Assembly: GCA_934047225.1 (NCBI GenBank)
Contig: OW204004.1
Span: forward strand, 3,600,401-3,664,400
Direction of reading: 5' to 3'
Length of the DNA stretch: 64,000 bases
Origin: Ypsolopha sequella
Taxonomy: Eukaryota; Arthropoda; Insecta; Lepidoptera; Ypsolophidae
Each line of letters starts with the position of its first letter. The first letter of the stretch is position 1. A model generated the notes under the pieces. That model worked only from the letters and a program-made list of their open reading frames with translations. It made no database searches and was not told the origin of the DNA. A program made the translations under genes and the position numbers. Positions 32,125-42,338 of the stretch are shown here, piece by piece.

Positions 32125-33000
32125 AAAAACTGGCCAAGTGCGAGTCAGAGAAGACGGGACGTAGACGAGACGCAGGCGCGACGCTTCGTCGTCTGCACCT
32201 TTTGCATAAAAGGTACCATTCCGAACACGGCAGCAGTAATCGACTGCAGCTGCAGACTTCAAACGCAGACGACACTGCTGCTGCAGTCTGCAGTCGGATC
32301 AATGCCGAGTGTGGCGACACAAGTTGAGCTTACTTGTAGTCGCGGGTAAGCGTACAAGATGTCAGACGTATTTACTGATACAATTTTGAGTCTTCTTTTG
32401 GAAGAGGAAGAAGACAATGATGACTTATTATTATTATATACCAGATTATTGCGATTAACTATAACGACATTATTGATGATCTTTAACGAGATTATTGCGA
32501 TAATCTGAATGTTCTCCATTATATGTAACTGAATATTTAGCTACTAAGTTAATCAACTTATCTTCGTCTGTTTCCGAAAAACTCATTTTGGTACAAAAAC
32601 ACGTACCGCTGCACTGCTGCCGGCGTCAAAAGTGGTTCCCGAGCGGTAGTGCGGTCTGCAGTCGCGCCACGCTGCGACGGCAGGCGACAGTGATGCCGTG
32701 TTCCAAATTCATTTCTACTAAAGTCATATAAACCGGTAGTGTCTCCGGCGGTGTGCTGTCGCAGTTTGCAGTCTGCAGTCTGCAGTCTGCAGCCGTGTTC
32801 GAAGCGCGGCGTGACGCGGCGACGCGGAAGCAACGGGGGTGAGGGCGGGGCGTGGGGAGTCATCGCAGGCATATCAGAGTCTCACCTGCCGCCGACGACG
32901 CGCCCCGTCTTTTCATTATAGTTGAAACAGTCGCGTCCGCACCGCGCTCCGTCTCCGCCTCGTCCTCGCCTTACATCATCGCCTTCTGTCTGTCTTGCGC
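32125..33000. mobile_element. GC-rich Harbinger/MADF-like remnant
   Basis: Unusually GC-rich, with 7-bp repeats of the CTGCAGT type at 32278-32295 and 32762-32792 and a CGTCGCAGCG/CGCCTGCCGTCGC vocabulary. On the minus strand it encodes the start of a MADF-like protein (32470-32586). Clustered subterminal repeats plus a MADF/Myb-like second ORF are typical of PIF/Harbinger transposons. No nuclease ORF or clean TIR was found, so the call is tentative. Confidence 0.4.
32470..32586 (-). pseudogene. MADF-like domain fragment
   Basis: From ATG 32584-32586: MSFSETDEDKLINLVAKYSV then TYNGEHSDYRNNLVKDHQ and a stop, 38 residues. The LINLVxKY...LYN...H.DYRNN pattern matches the first half of a MADF (Myb/SANT-like) DNA-binding domain, found in Adf-1-type proteins and the accessory ORF of Harbinger elements. 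A full MADF domain is roughly twice as long, so this is truncated, or continues by frameshift into the A/T-rich sequence beyond (32260-32470). Confidence 0.55.
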
Positions 33001-33034
33001 CTTAGAATATTGAAATCGCCAACAAAAGTAAGGG

Positions 33035-34880
33035 ACTCCTATAAATATGTCCCTGGCTTTGCCTTTATCAATTCTTTTTAATACTTCGTTACAGCAGGGA
33101 AGGTTTCCAATTGTATATAAAATGGCTTTTATTACGCCTGTCCACAAGAAAGGTTCTAAATTACAAATAGACCACTATCGCCCCATCTCCAAATTAAATA
33201 CAATTAGTAAAATTTTTGAAAAAATAGTTTATAATAATATTTATCAATTGATTTCACGTGGGATCTCAGATCGTCAGCACGGATTTCTTAAGGTGCGTTC
33301 CACTGTTTCAAATTTAGCGTGCTTTTCGGATTACGTTCTAAAAATATGGAAGGTGGAGGTCAGGTAGATGTCATATATACTGACTTCGAAAAGGCATTTG
33401 ACCGGGTAGACCATGCTATCCTCTTGAGGAAGCTTCAAAGTTTAGGTATACATGGTGATCTCTTACGATGGATTAAATCCTACTTAACTAACCGGTCTCA
33501 AGCTGTTGCTCTATGCGGTTACAGGTCAGCATTCATAGATATCCCGTCCGGGGTTCCACAGGAATCGCATTTGGGTCCTCTCCTTTACAATGCATATATA
33601 TATGACATCTATAGTTGCTTTAAGGGTTCCTACCATTTGCTATATGCCGATGACAAGAAAATTTACTTACAAGTAAGCTCAGTTTCTGATTGTGAGATAA
33701 TACAAAATGACCTAAATAGACTTATTACTTATTACCAGGACAACAAAATAACTCTTAGTATCTCAAAATGCCAATGTATCAGTTTCACTCGAAAATTGAA
33801 CCCTATTGAATTTCAATATAAATTTAATAGCACGGCAATTGAGAGGGTCAAGGTCGTCCGAGACTTGGGAGTAGTATTAGATTATAAAATGGATATGTCC
33901 CAGCATGTGGAAGCCATGGTTCAAAAAGCTTATAGAAGCTTGGGTTTTGTTGCGCGTGTCTGCAAAGTATTTAAAAATTCATTAAGTCTCAAAATTGTTT
34001 ACTTTGCATACGTCCGCAGCATACTTGAGTATGCTTCAAGTATATGGTACCCTATTTATAACACTTATAATGTCAGAATTGAACGCATTCAAAAAAAAAT
34101 TTTGCGGCACCTGAACTTTAAAGAAAGAAAAGAGTACGATTCTTACACTGATGGCTGCCATGCACACGGTTCACTGACATTAGAGGAGAGACGTACAGTA
34201 TCTGACATGAGCCTCTTCTATGCTATAGTGCGTGGTCGACTTGACTGCTCAGAACTACTTTCGGGTATAGGATTTTATACACCCAAAAGACGTACAAGAC
34301 ACGCGACATCCAAGACTTTTCATGTTACCTCTCACTCTACTAACTACGGTAAGAACTCTGTCCTTGCTCGTCTGCCTGACATTTACAATACTAAATTTAA
34401 CAATATTGACATCTTCATTGAATCTAAATTATCATTTAAGCATAAAGTCGAAAATGCAATCATAAACCCGCTGTAAATATACTATGCTCAACCCTTAGCT
34501 CCTTCTAAATCCTTCCCCCTCCCACTCACACACACATTCAAACACACACACATACTTTTACCCTCGTACACTTGCATGCTCAATATACACTTATTATGTA
34601 CCTAAAATTGCTTTAATTAATTCTATGTCATATCTTAAATCTTAATCACAATAATAATAATATTGTTAATTAAATAATAATAATAATATTGTAAATTAAA
34701 TAATAATAATAATTTTAATTGTTACTTTACTTTAGCTGTTCTGTACTAGGAATTTAATAATTGTATAACTGGTGGACAACTATTATTGGCTTTATTTAAT
34801 GTATTTCTTGTTTATTCTTATTATGTAAACTTAATCATAAGCTGTTGTGGTCCCAAAATAAAAATTTGAAATTTGAAATG
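33035..34880 (+). mobile_element. 5'-truncated LINE with complete 3' end
   Basis: Starts abruptly inside the reverse transcriptase and ends with CCCAAAATAAAAATTTGAAA, the ATTTGA-type tail of Jockey/CR1-group elements. The 3' untranslated region includes a CA-rich stretch (34525-34555) and a duplicated TAATAATAATATTGT block (34651-34692). 5' truncation is the usual outcome of target-primed reverse transcription. Confidence 0.8.
33047..34476 (+). pseudogene. Reverse transcriptase (Jockey/CR1-like), one frameshift
   Basis: Frame 1 (to about 33340) has LPLSILFNTSLQQGRFP, ITPVHKKGS, YRPISKLNTISKIFEKIV and DRQHGF. Frame 2 continues with VDVIYTDFEKAFDRVDHAIL (motif A), SGVPQESHLGPLLYNAY (motif B, normally QGS) and the catalytic LLYADDKKIY (motif C), then KVVRDLGVVLDYKM and a thumb/C-terminal region to 34476. 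The frame switch falls in CTAAAAATATGG near 33338-33342, explained by loss of one A. The endonuclease is entirely missing. Single shift and few other lesions imply a fairly young dead copy. Confidence 0.85.
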
Positions 34881-35225
34881 TCTGTCATGCGTGGCGATAT
34901 CGTAAATTCATTCATTAACAATAAATATTGATTGATGCTCCTCGAATAGTGCAGTAGTTAAAGCATCATTTCGGACACATAACACCAGTGCATTAACGAA
35001 ACCCGTTATATATTAAGTAAGGAGCACACTTGACCTTAACTCACTATATTTGCACGCACATTGGATCAGTAACAAAGAATTTACGTGATGTACCACACTA
35101 TAGGGCAAAGACAGCACTATGACTCGGCACACGAAACGACGAACGTGTGGTGGCGGTAAAAAGAACCCGGCTGCTATACCCGGGTGTACACTGTACATGA
35201 ACAGGTATATTTAAATGAAACCACG
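34881..35225. other. Spacer with a weak tRNA-like scrap
   Basis: Around 34939-34985, CTCGAATAGTGCAGTAGTTA and a following loop resemble a decayed SINE head. Nothing else recognised. Confidence 0.3.
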
Positions 35226-35480
35226 GTATACAATACTGATCATCGTCCAAATTCAAACTAGAGGCTTGATAAGTGATCAGCATCATGATTAGATAACAAT
35301 TTTTGTTGAATTCGTATAATGAAATATCGACTTCCCATAGTAATTCACTCCCAGTCCTGAGTGAATCACTATGGGGAGTCGAAATTTCATTTTATGAATT
35401 TTACAAAAATCGATATTGCTGATATGCTGATCACTTACCAAGGCTCAAGTATGAATTTGTTCACAAATTCACCGTGTATA
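35226..35480. mobile_element. Fold-back MITE, family TATACAAGGTGAC, copy 2
   Basis: A diverged copy of 1392-1662, with GATCATCGTCCAAATTCAAA on the left and GTATGAATTTGTTCACAAAT...GTATA on the right. The GGTGAATTTGTGAAC end variant is shared with 44807-45003. Confidence 0.65.
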
Positions 35481-36122
35481 TTATGCCAAAAGTTGTCCAG
35501 TAACTCATATATCGCTCTTCGAACAATATCTAGATATGGTGAGGGGGCGTGGCGCTAGTAAACGCATGAGGCCAAAATATGTCAATTTCAATAGAATAGT
35601 TGTCCGTGGCCACAAAGACGCGCCGCCATGATTTGGCATGTGATCAGTGTGCGTGAGAAATATGAGGACATTGTGTTTATGTCGTTGAAATAGGTGTGAG
35701 GAAACGTGGAGGCATCTGAACACGAACAATTAGAGTATAAGTCTAAGTCAAATCTCCTGATATCTGTGGAGTAGAAGACGTAGTACGTTGCGTACACTAC
35801 ATCTTATTAAGGCGAATGGATACGCCAACTGCAATTTGGATCTGTCTTTGAAGGCCTACTCCTCCCACACGGGTAGTCCAAAAACTTTCATAAAAATATA
35901 TGATAGGCATTATAGAGTCAAAAATAAATTTTAAGTTTCATACACTGTTTTTCTATTGCAAGTTTTCAAAAAAAAAAATCTTAAGTCATCGAAAGTTTCA
36001 CATGATTAACAAAATAATTCTCTTACTCCTTCCAAACGCCTAAAGCGATTTTAATTATTATTTCACCAAATTATAGGAAATTTTTAGATCTAAAAATTTT
36101 AAGTTCAAAATTTTTTTTCCGC
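35481..36122. other. Spacer, no gene seen
   Basis: AT-rich. AAGGCCTACTCCTCCCACAC near 35850 echoes the ACTCCTCGTTTACGG motif of family E at 63050. Confidence 0.35.
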
Positions 36123-36300
36123 TCATGGCGTCCATGTGAAAAGTATTATTTTCTCCTATTTTGCGCTAGCCGGAGACGCAGTGGTTGTCGTAACAGCCAC
36201 TGTTCAAGGCACGCTGAAATGAACATTATTTCAATGTCGTTTCTGTTGATATTTGTACCGACACACATCGAGTTGCTTATTTAGCGTGGTCATACGCCTT
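36123..36300 (+). repeat. Interspersed repeat family E, partial copy
   Basis: GTCCATGTGAAAAGTATTAT, GTCGTAACAGCCACTG and GATATTTGTACCGACACACA follow the order seen at 16735-16900. Confidence 0.65.
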
Positions 36301-36390
36301 AAAACCCTCTGCTTTGTGACTCCCAACCACCTCCCAACACATACTAAGAATACCTTTATTAGTATCATGCATAATAGATCTGGGCATTAT

Positions 36391-37245
36391 AAAAAAATAC
36401 CGGCCAAGTGCGAGTCAGACTCGCGTACCTACTTATGGTTCCGTATTGTAGATGATAAATTTAATTTTGTAATTTTTTTTCGTGAATTTCTCAACCGCTT
36501 TATTTTACCAGTAATCTTTACGTAAACACATATTACCACGATCTTTTTCATATTTTTCGGTCCACCAGTTTTGGACATAAGGGGGGGACATATATTTTTT
36601 AATGGTTTTTCAAGGATTTCTCGTAATAGATGCAATTAAAATAAGCCAAACTATATATTTTTACAATTAACTTTTTAATACCTACAATTTGATATCCATA
36701 TTGTATTTTTAGAAAATATAATTTTTAACAATTATACTCCTTTTTTTATATTTCTCATTTGAGCTCAACTTTCTTTAAATGACTATAGTTTTCCTGTACT
36801 TGGCCAGTTATGATCTATAATCCACGTTTTTTCCATATTTTTCGGTGTACCATATTCGGAGATAAGGGGGGGGGGACATATATATTTTTGTGGCTTTTTA
36901 AAGATTTCTCGAAACCAATGCCAGTAAAATATAGTAAAAGTACATATTCTTACTATCAACTTTGTAATATCTACAACTTGATACCCATGTTGTATTTTTA
37001 GGATAATATTTTTTATTTTTCTCACTTTTGTTTTGGAAATACTTTGAACAATTTCAAAATTTTTATATACATTTTTACACCGTGGTATGTGCGCAAATTA
37101 ATTCTATTTTTGTGCCAAATTTCATGTCTTTATCTTTAACGGTGCTAAAGTTATGAGGCTGTGACATACGGACGGACGGATGGACAATGGAGTCTCACCA
37201 TAAAGGTTCTTTTTGTACCTTTTCGGTACTACGGAACCCTAAAAC
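36391..37245 (+). mobile_element. CGGCCAAGTGCGAG element, long form
   Basis: It begins CGGCCAAGTGCGAGTCAGAC and ends TACGGAACCCTAAAA. Inside, a block of about 300 bp is present twice: TTTTTCATATTTTTCGGTCC...AAGGGGGGGACATATAT at 36545-36600 and TTCCATATTTTTCGGTGTAC...GGGGGGGGGGACATATAT at 36830-36888. The right third has GTGCTAAAG, GACGGACGGATGGACA and CTCACCATAAAGGTTC. Non-coding. Short copy at 51258-51560 (reverse), fragments at 4495 and 25190. Confidence 0.75.
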
Positions 37246-37530
37246 TAGCATATTCGTTACGTCATAAACTGTGCAGTCGCACATGCATTTCGTGAGATTA
37301 TTGGGGCACATCGAATAACCTGTACTAAGTAAGTAACTAAATCGATTCATTGTTTGGTTGCTGATACTAAAACCAGACGTTAGATAGATGTTTTTGTAAA
37401 ATGTAATATTTGGTGCGGAACTTTGAAATGGATTGATCTGAAATGATGTGAGTACCGACAAATGGTTCACCTTGCAAAACATGCCAAACCGATTTATAAC
37501 GAAATTAAATAAACAGGTGGGCAGAAAATA
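37246..37530. other. Spacer, no gene seen
   Basis: No repeat end or exon recognised. Confidence 0.3.
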
Positions 37531-37794
37531 TTATACATGATAACCTTTTTTCCTTAAAACGGGGTGTTCCAACCATTAATATGAACAACTTTTGCTATAG
37601 GGCCAAACCTGAAATTGAAAAAAGAAATTTAGTTGTTTCAAACATTTTGGTCGAGTAGTTACCTAAATTTTCTATGGAACAGCTGATTTTTTTTGCGATT
37701 TCAGTGTGGTCCCCATAGTCAAAGTTGTTCATATTAATAAGTAGAACACTCTGTTAGAAGGAAAAAGGTTATCAAATTAACACCCAGTATATAA
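37531..37794. mobile_element. Fold-back MITE, GATAACCTTTT family, copy 1
   Basis: Arms GATAACCTTTTTTCC...ATTAATATGAACAACTTTTG and complement surround a GTCGAGTAGTTACC loop. Companion copy at 54536-54781. Confidence 0.7.
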
Positions 37795-37904
37795 AATATG
37801 ATTATGGCAAAAAGTCGGGAAATTTACTTAATGATCAGGGATTTTGTCAGGAAATATTATGGATCTGGTAACCCTACTTCCGAAGCAAACAGACCAAACA
37901 CAAG

Positions 37905-37982
37905 TGTGCTTCTACGGGATTTGAGCTGGTACCCTCCGATTCAGTAGTCCAGACGTTCGAACCACTACACCACAGGGGCGGT
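37905..37982 (-). mobile_element. SINE tRNA-like head only
   Basis: Minus strand: CTGTGGTGTAGTGGTTCGAA (A box) and GTACCAGCTCAAATCCCG (degenerate B box). It has no common SINE body behind it. Confidence 0.45.
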
Positions 37983-38172
37983 CTTAAAATACAACATTCA
38001 TAACCCGAGTACGAGTAATAGACCCGATGTTTGAAAATGGCGGGTGAATTCTGGCAGAATTTGTCAGAATTAACGCCTCTGTCACAGTATAGATAAGTAA
38101 ATAAAACAGTATTATATCATTCTATAAAACGGCCGAAACGCGCACTTCCAAATCTCGGTTCACACCTCATAG

Positions 38173-38796
38173 CAGTGGCGTAACTATACCACAGTATAAA
38201 TACCGTTCGAGACCCGTGGCAAATTCATCGGACGCCCCCCCCCCCCCCCCAATTTAAAGCTAAACCAACAAAAATAGTATTTTTTATTTTATAATACTTA
38301 TTTATACACTTTTACTTGTAAGAGGTTAATAATAAATCACTACGTGAAGTAGTATAAAGTAAACTTTATAATTACTTGATTTTCTAATAATTCACTTTAA
38401 ATTAAAGATACCTAATTTAAAGTACTTATTGAACTAAAATCACAATTATAGTTTAAGTACACAATTTTAATTATTAAAATTCCTTTCCTCGGACTTTCTG
38501 TTCAGCAAAAGTGTTAATGACATCATCGAAGTTAAAATTTCGAGCCATAGAATTTTCCAAGGATAGAATAGCCAAGTTGCTTAATCTTTTTTTTCCGTAG
38601 AATTTCCTAAATAAGTTTTTATCAATTTCAGTTTTGAAAATGATCGCTCGGCACTAGCCGTAGTCACGGGAATGGTGAGAAATAGTCAAAGGTAATAATC
38701 AATGTTGGGAGTTGGGATTCTCCTCTGGCCGGGGGCCCCTTCCGGCTGGGGGCCCGTGGCGTTTTGCCGACTTGCCATCCTGTAGTTACGCCACTG
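38173..38796 (-). mobile_element. hAT transposon derivative, 8-bp TSD
   Basis: TIRs CAGTGGCGTAACTATA (left) and its complement ...TAGTTACGCCACTG (right) are flanked by perfect 8-bp repeats CCTCATAG at 38165-38172 and 38797-38804. It is 624 bp, an internally deleted copy retaining the transposase C-terminus on the minus strand. A C-run lies at 38236-38251. Confidence 0.92.
38474..38676 (-). pseudogene. hAT transposase C-terminal dimerisation domain
   Basis: Minus strand reads TIPVTTASAERSFSKLKLIK, TYLGNST, then after a shift in an A-run RLSNLAILSLENSMARNFNF and DDVINTFAEQKVRGKEF before TAA at 38474-38476. The PVTTASAERSFSKLK and RLxxLAxLSxE blocks are the hallmark of the hAT dimerisation region in ZMYM1-type transposases. 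The catalytic core and zinc-finger regions are deleted. The A-run shift breaks even this fragment. Confidence 0.85.
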
Positions 38797-38804
38797 CCTC
38801 ATAG

Positions 38805-39712
38805 TAGGGGTGCGCCACAGTTAAGTCTGGACGCGGAGAATGTAAGACGCCACCCGATTCCCGCGCATTTATGTGGGCAGCCCTAATGCGTGCGTCTACC
38901 GAGCGTTGTTTCAAGGACACTGCCCCAGATGTTGTACTGTTACTTGTCTATACTGTGCCTCTGTAGTGTAGTGTAGGCTTTTGCCCGTGGCTTCGCCAGC
39001 GTTTGTTTAGTTTTTGTGTAGTCCTATCGTGTCAATGAAAATTGTTTTATACAGCGTCTGCGAGGATTTTGGATATCAACTCGAATCAGGTTGTCCCATA
39101 CAAACCTATATAAAAGTACTTAGATTACCTCAATCTAATTGATCACTGATGAGTCTAACCATTAAAACACAGAAAGAATTTTTTAAATCGGTTTTGTTAA
39201 TCGGTGTTAATAAATTACTAAGTCCCTAGGGAACTGCTCATCCTCAGGGAACAAACTATAGCATGTAGAACTCAAGGATAATGTAGCTTCAAATTGGTGA
39301 AAAAGTTTTCAGAATCGCATGTGTATATTCGTGTATAATATATGAATTTGGAACAAAACTGAACATAAAAAGAGATATTCCGAATCAACAATTCGTGAGC
39401 CGCGCAGCTTTGGACGTGGCGTCCAGTTTAATGACATCCCGACATGACTCTCATACCAACGTCTAGCCCTGGGACGGCAGAGGTGGTGAATCATATATGT
39501 TTACATGAGCGGCCCATCTAGCACTGCAGCAGCTGTTTGTAGCGAAGAACGCTTCATTTTGTTTTTTTAGGGATGTACCCTATGGTCAGAATGCTCCATA
39601 GAGACAGGACAGCACGCATGGTTTTATTACTTAAGACTGTACCTGAGCCTAGAGCCTGACCAACTCCAGGCTATCTAGGATTCGTTTGAAGAAATTCGGA
39701 CTCGAAACTTGA
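38805..39712. other. Spacer, no gene seen
   Basis: GCCCGTGGCTTCGCCAGCG at 38983 is a Helitron-end-like scrap. No supported exon. Confidence 0.35.
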
Positions 39713-39962
39713 CCTCTGTGGTCTAGTGGTTCTAGTACTCGGAAATCGCGGGTTCAAATCTCGTACGGGCACATTTTTGTACAGTCTGCGTCCTTGGAAA
39801 CGCACGGGTTCATTGTGCCCAAAGTACGTCTGTAGGTTTCACCGCCTATCACGCTGTGACGTGATAATCATCGGTGAAACGTGGTAGTACGCGCGTGGAC
39901 TGCATATCCCAGTCCACACTCGGAAATACCTCTGAAACCCCTTGGAGATTCATGTCGTGATG
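39713..39962 (+). mobile_element. tRNA-derived SINE with a different head
   Basis: Head CTCTGTGGTCTAGTGGTTCT (A box) and GCGGGTTCAAATCTCG (B box), followed by the common body GTTTCACCGCCTATCACGCT, GGTGAAACGTGG, CTTGGAGATTCATGTCGTGA. The head sequence differs from those at 25797 and 61348. Confidence 0.75.
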
Positions 39963-40327
39963 TATTTTTTTGAAACTAGCGCTTTTCCGCTACCTAACTC
40001 TGAGTTCTTGACCACAGCAACTAGCAGCACATTATCCTGGACGACACTAGCTGGATCCTTGTGTCAGTATCGGGAGGGCCTGCGTAGGCGCAGCGCGCAC
40101 CGACAAGTGATCTATCGTGATCTTTAAGGATTTACTAGGGTTTATTTCGGTGTGTATACTTATGTTTTTTCTCTCGTTGCGTGTTTTTGATCCTAAGTAT
40201 TTTTTTATTATTATTCGAAGGCTGCTTTGTCTTTTTTAATTGTTTGATTACATTCTCAGAAAGTTGTTTGTAGATATACTAGCTTGCTATTAGTCGCTGA
40301 AGAGCTGTAAACTAGAGATAATAATAC
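39963..40327. other. Spacer, no gene seen
   Basis: No repeat boundary or exon recognised. Confidence 0.3.
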
Positions 40328-40472
40328 CGATTCGGCGCATCACAACTTGACTTAATTGACAGGACTAAACTTAATTTAAGTGTTCTGTCCTTTTCTTTCT
40401 GTATCGAAAAGACAAAGACGGGACGCTCAAAATAAGGTTAGTCTTGTCAGTTGTGTTGCGCCGAATCGACAC
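40328..40472. mobile_element. MITE family GTGTCGATTCGG, copy 2
   Basis: CGATTCGGCGCATCACAACT...GACAGGACTAAACTTAATTT and complement ending CGCCGAATCGACAC. It lies right against the next element: its last C is the first base of that element's target repeat. Confidence 0.7.
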
Positions 40473-40478
40473 CATTGT

Positions 40479-41555
40479 CATAGTAAAACCAGAACAGTAG
40501 TTTATCTTCAACCAAAGGTACATCGCGCGGCTAATATGTGTGCGTGCTAGTACGCACGAACTACAGTACGCACACAACAGCAATATCTCGGTATACAAGG
40601 AAGGCGCTAGTCGGGGTCACGCCGCGATCGCGCTCAGTCGAGTTTCTCGAACAAGCCGCCACGCCGCGCGCCGCGCGTCACCGACCAATTTAAACATGTT
40701 GACAGCACGCAATCGAACATATTGTACTGTCTTCGGATGCCTCAATAATAATTCCTCAAATCCAGAATTATCGTTCTTCTCAATACCTACTCAACAAGAA
40801 AGGTGAATAAGAATTGATGGTATATATAAATAATAATGTGACATGTAAACCGTATTTTCTTTGTTCACATTTTAACGTAGGTACCTATGATCATAACTGT
40901 GCTATGTTTGTTAATTATTCAAGGTGTTTTTAAACGTGGAGCTGATATGGTTGAAATCGCAAAGATTTTTTAATTTTAGACTAGGAGCCAATGTTTGATT
41001 AGATACTTGAATTTTATTATGTACTTTAATGTATTTAACTAATTAATTTTTGTAAGAATCACAAAGATTTTTAAGCAAAGTCGTCGCCAGGGGGGGCAAG
41101 ATGACATACATTTTTAACATAATCTTCTTGGGTTTCTCGCCAATTTTTCGACTGCTTTATTATTAAAATCTCAAAAGTTTTTCGAATCTCTAGGGGGGGA
41201 CAGCTACCCCCTTCCCCCCTTTGACGATGCCCATGTTTTTAAAGTAAAGTTCAGGAGCCAATATTTTTTCTTACAATAATTAAGATAAGCAAGTAAGATT
41301 TCTTTATGAGTTATAGTGTCTATATTTATGTTTATTATGTATGATATGAATGTATGTTTGTTTGTAGTAGGTATGTATGTTTGGATGTTCCACTACGTCG
41401 TCGATTGATAGCTCATTTGTTATAATTGGCTTCAAAGCATTTTAAGTATTGATTTTTTATTAGCTACGAAACTAAAAGAAGGGACAACCCTGCAACAGTA
41501 GGTATTTAAGTCTCGTAAGGGGCGTGAGTTAAACTACTGTTCTGGTTTTACTATG
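40479..41555 (+). mobile_element. P-element-like transposon, internally deleted
   Basis: Perfect 26-bp terminal inverted repeats (40479-40504 and 41530-41555) start CATAGTAAAACCAGAACAGT. CCATTGTC occurs at 40472-40479 and 41556-41563, an 8-bp target repeat if one base of the left TIR is shared, otherwise 7 bp. P elements have TIRs of about 31 bp beginning CAT, 8-bp duplications, and a transposase whose N-terminus is a THAP DNA-binding domain. The exon at 40696-40802 encodes such a domain. At 1077 bp it lacks room for the rest of the transposase. A GC-rich promoter-like stretch lies at 40600-40690. Confidence 0.7.
40696..40802 (+). CDS. THAP-domain first exon
   Basis: ATG at 40696, donor CAAGAAAG-GTGAAT (GT at 40803), leaving in phase 2. 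The product is MLTARNRTYCTVFGCLNNNS then SNPELSFFSIPTQQER, 36 residues. C10-x4-C15 are the first two zinc ligands of a THAP (C2CH) finger, and NPELSFFSIP is the conserved strand-and-loop that follows. The remaining ligands would be in a second exon, which I could not find before the right TIR, so in this copy the domain is probably never completed unless splicing reaches outside the element. The N-terminal position of the finger fits both P-element transposases and cellular THAP genes. The TIRs favour the former. Confidence 0.7.
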
Positions 41556-41563
41556 CCATTGTC

Positions 41564-41952
41564 TTCTCGTCTGTACCAACAACTTTTACTATGGCGGCAA
41601 ACCTAAAAGGGCAAAAAAATTTACCAAAATACAGAATGACTTTTAAAGTAACCAACTGGTAAAAAAAGTTAGAGCTGCTTAAAGATTTCCGTAAAATCCA
41701 AAGAAATCATGTGTACCTGTAGACAAAAAAAAATAGATCGCGAGAATTTATTTTATTGTAATTGCCACGACTTTGGACTATTTTGAGCTTGTTCCTTATG
41801 GTATTTTCAAGTTACATTTTTTTTTACTATCATTTGTTTTTACATTTAAAATACGTTCTACTTACGTTTCTTAATAACCTCTAAAATTATTTGGGTTTGG
41901 TTAAAAGTCACCAGTAGATCGAATAGCAAGTTTTTTCGTGATTGTGTTGGTT
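41564..41952. other. Spacer with a fold-back MITE scrap
   Basis: CCAACAACTTTTACTATGGC near 41577 is a piece of the family at 46837 and 48101. Otherwise unremarkable AT-rich DNA. Confidence 0.35.
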
Positions 41953-42183
41953 TCACTGTAAAAGTTGTTTGTATAGACGAGACAGGTTTTCAGTTGCTAC
42001 AAATTCCTCCTCTATTTTATATGTAATCTGTTTTAAAAAGGTAACAGTTTTAAGCCCACAACTTATCATATTAGCATCCATTATGAAATGAAACTGGCAA
42101 CACAAATTATTCCAATTATCTGCTAGTGCTAGTATATGAGTTTCGTATCCAGTTTTCAAAGTTATTTTATTAACACACTCCAT
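41953..42183 (-). CDS. Hypothetical small protein or first exon
   Basis: ATG at 42181-42183 in a fair context (AAACTATGG), open for 76 codons to TGA: MECVNKITLKTGYETHILAL, ADNWNNLCCQFHF, CGLKTVTFLKQITYKIEEEF, ATENLSRLYKQLLQ. Composition (few runs, balanced charged and hydrophobic residues, amphipathic C-terminal helix) is more protein-like than other short frames nearby. I recognise no family. A possible donor (ACA-GTGAAA) at the very end could make it a first exon, but no second exon was identified toward 41000. It could be chance. Confidence 0.3.
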   Translation of the reverse strand: MECVNKITLKTGYETHILALADNWNNLCCQFHFIMDANMISCGLKTVTFLKQITYKIEEEFVATENLSRLYKQLLQ

Positions 42184-42338
42184 AGTTTCGTTAATATAAT
42201 TTCAGTTTTCAAAACTAACGCAGTACAAAACCATTAAAACTTTTTAAAGTTAAAATCAAAAATAGACCTTATTACAAGGAAGTTAAGGTTTTGTTATTTG
42301 TCTAAGAAACCTGGTAGAGTAGCGCGTGCTTACTGCAG

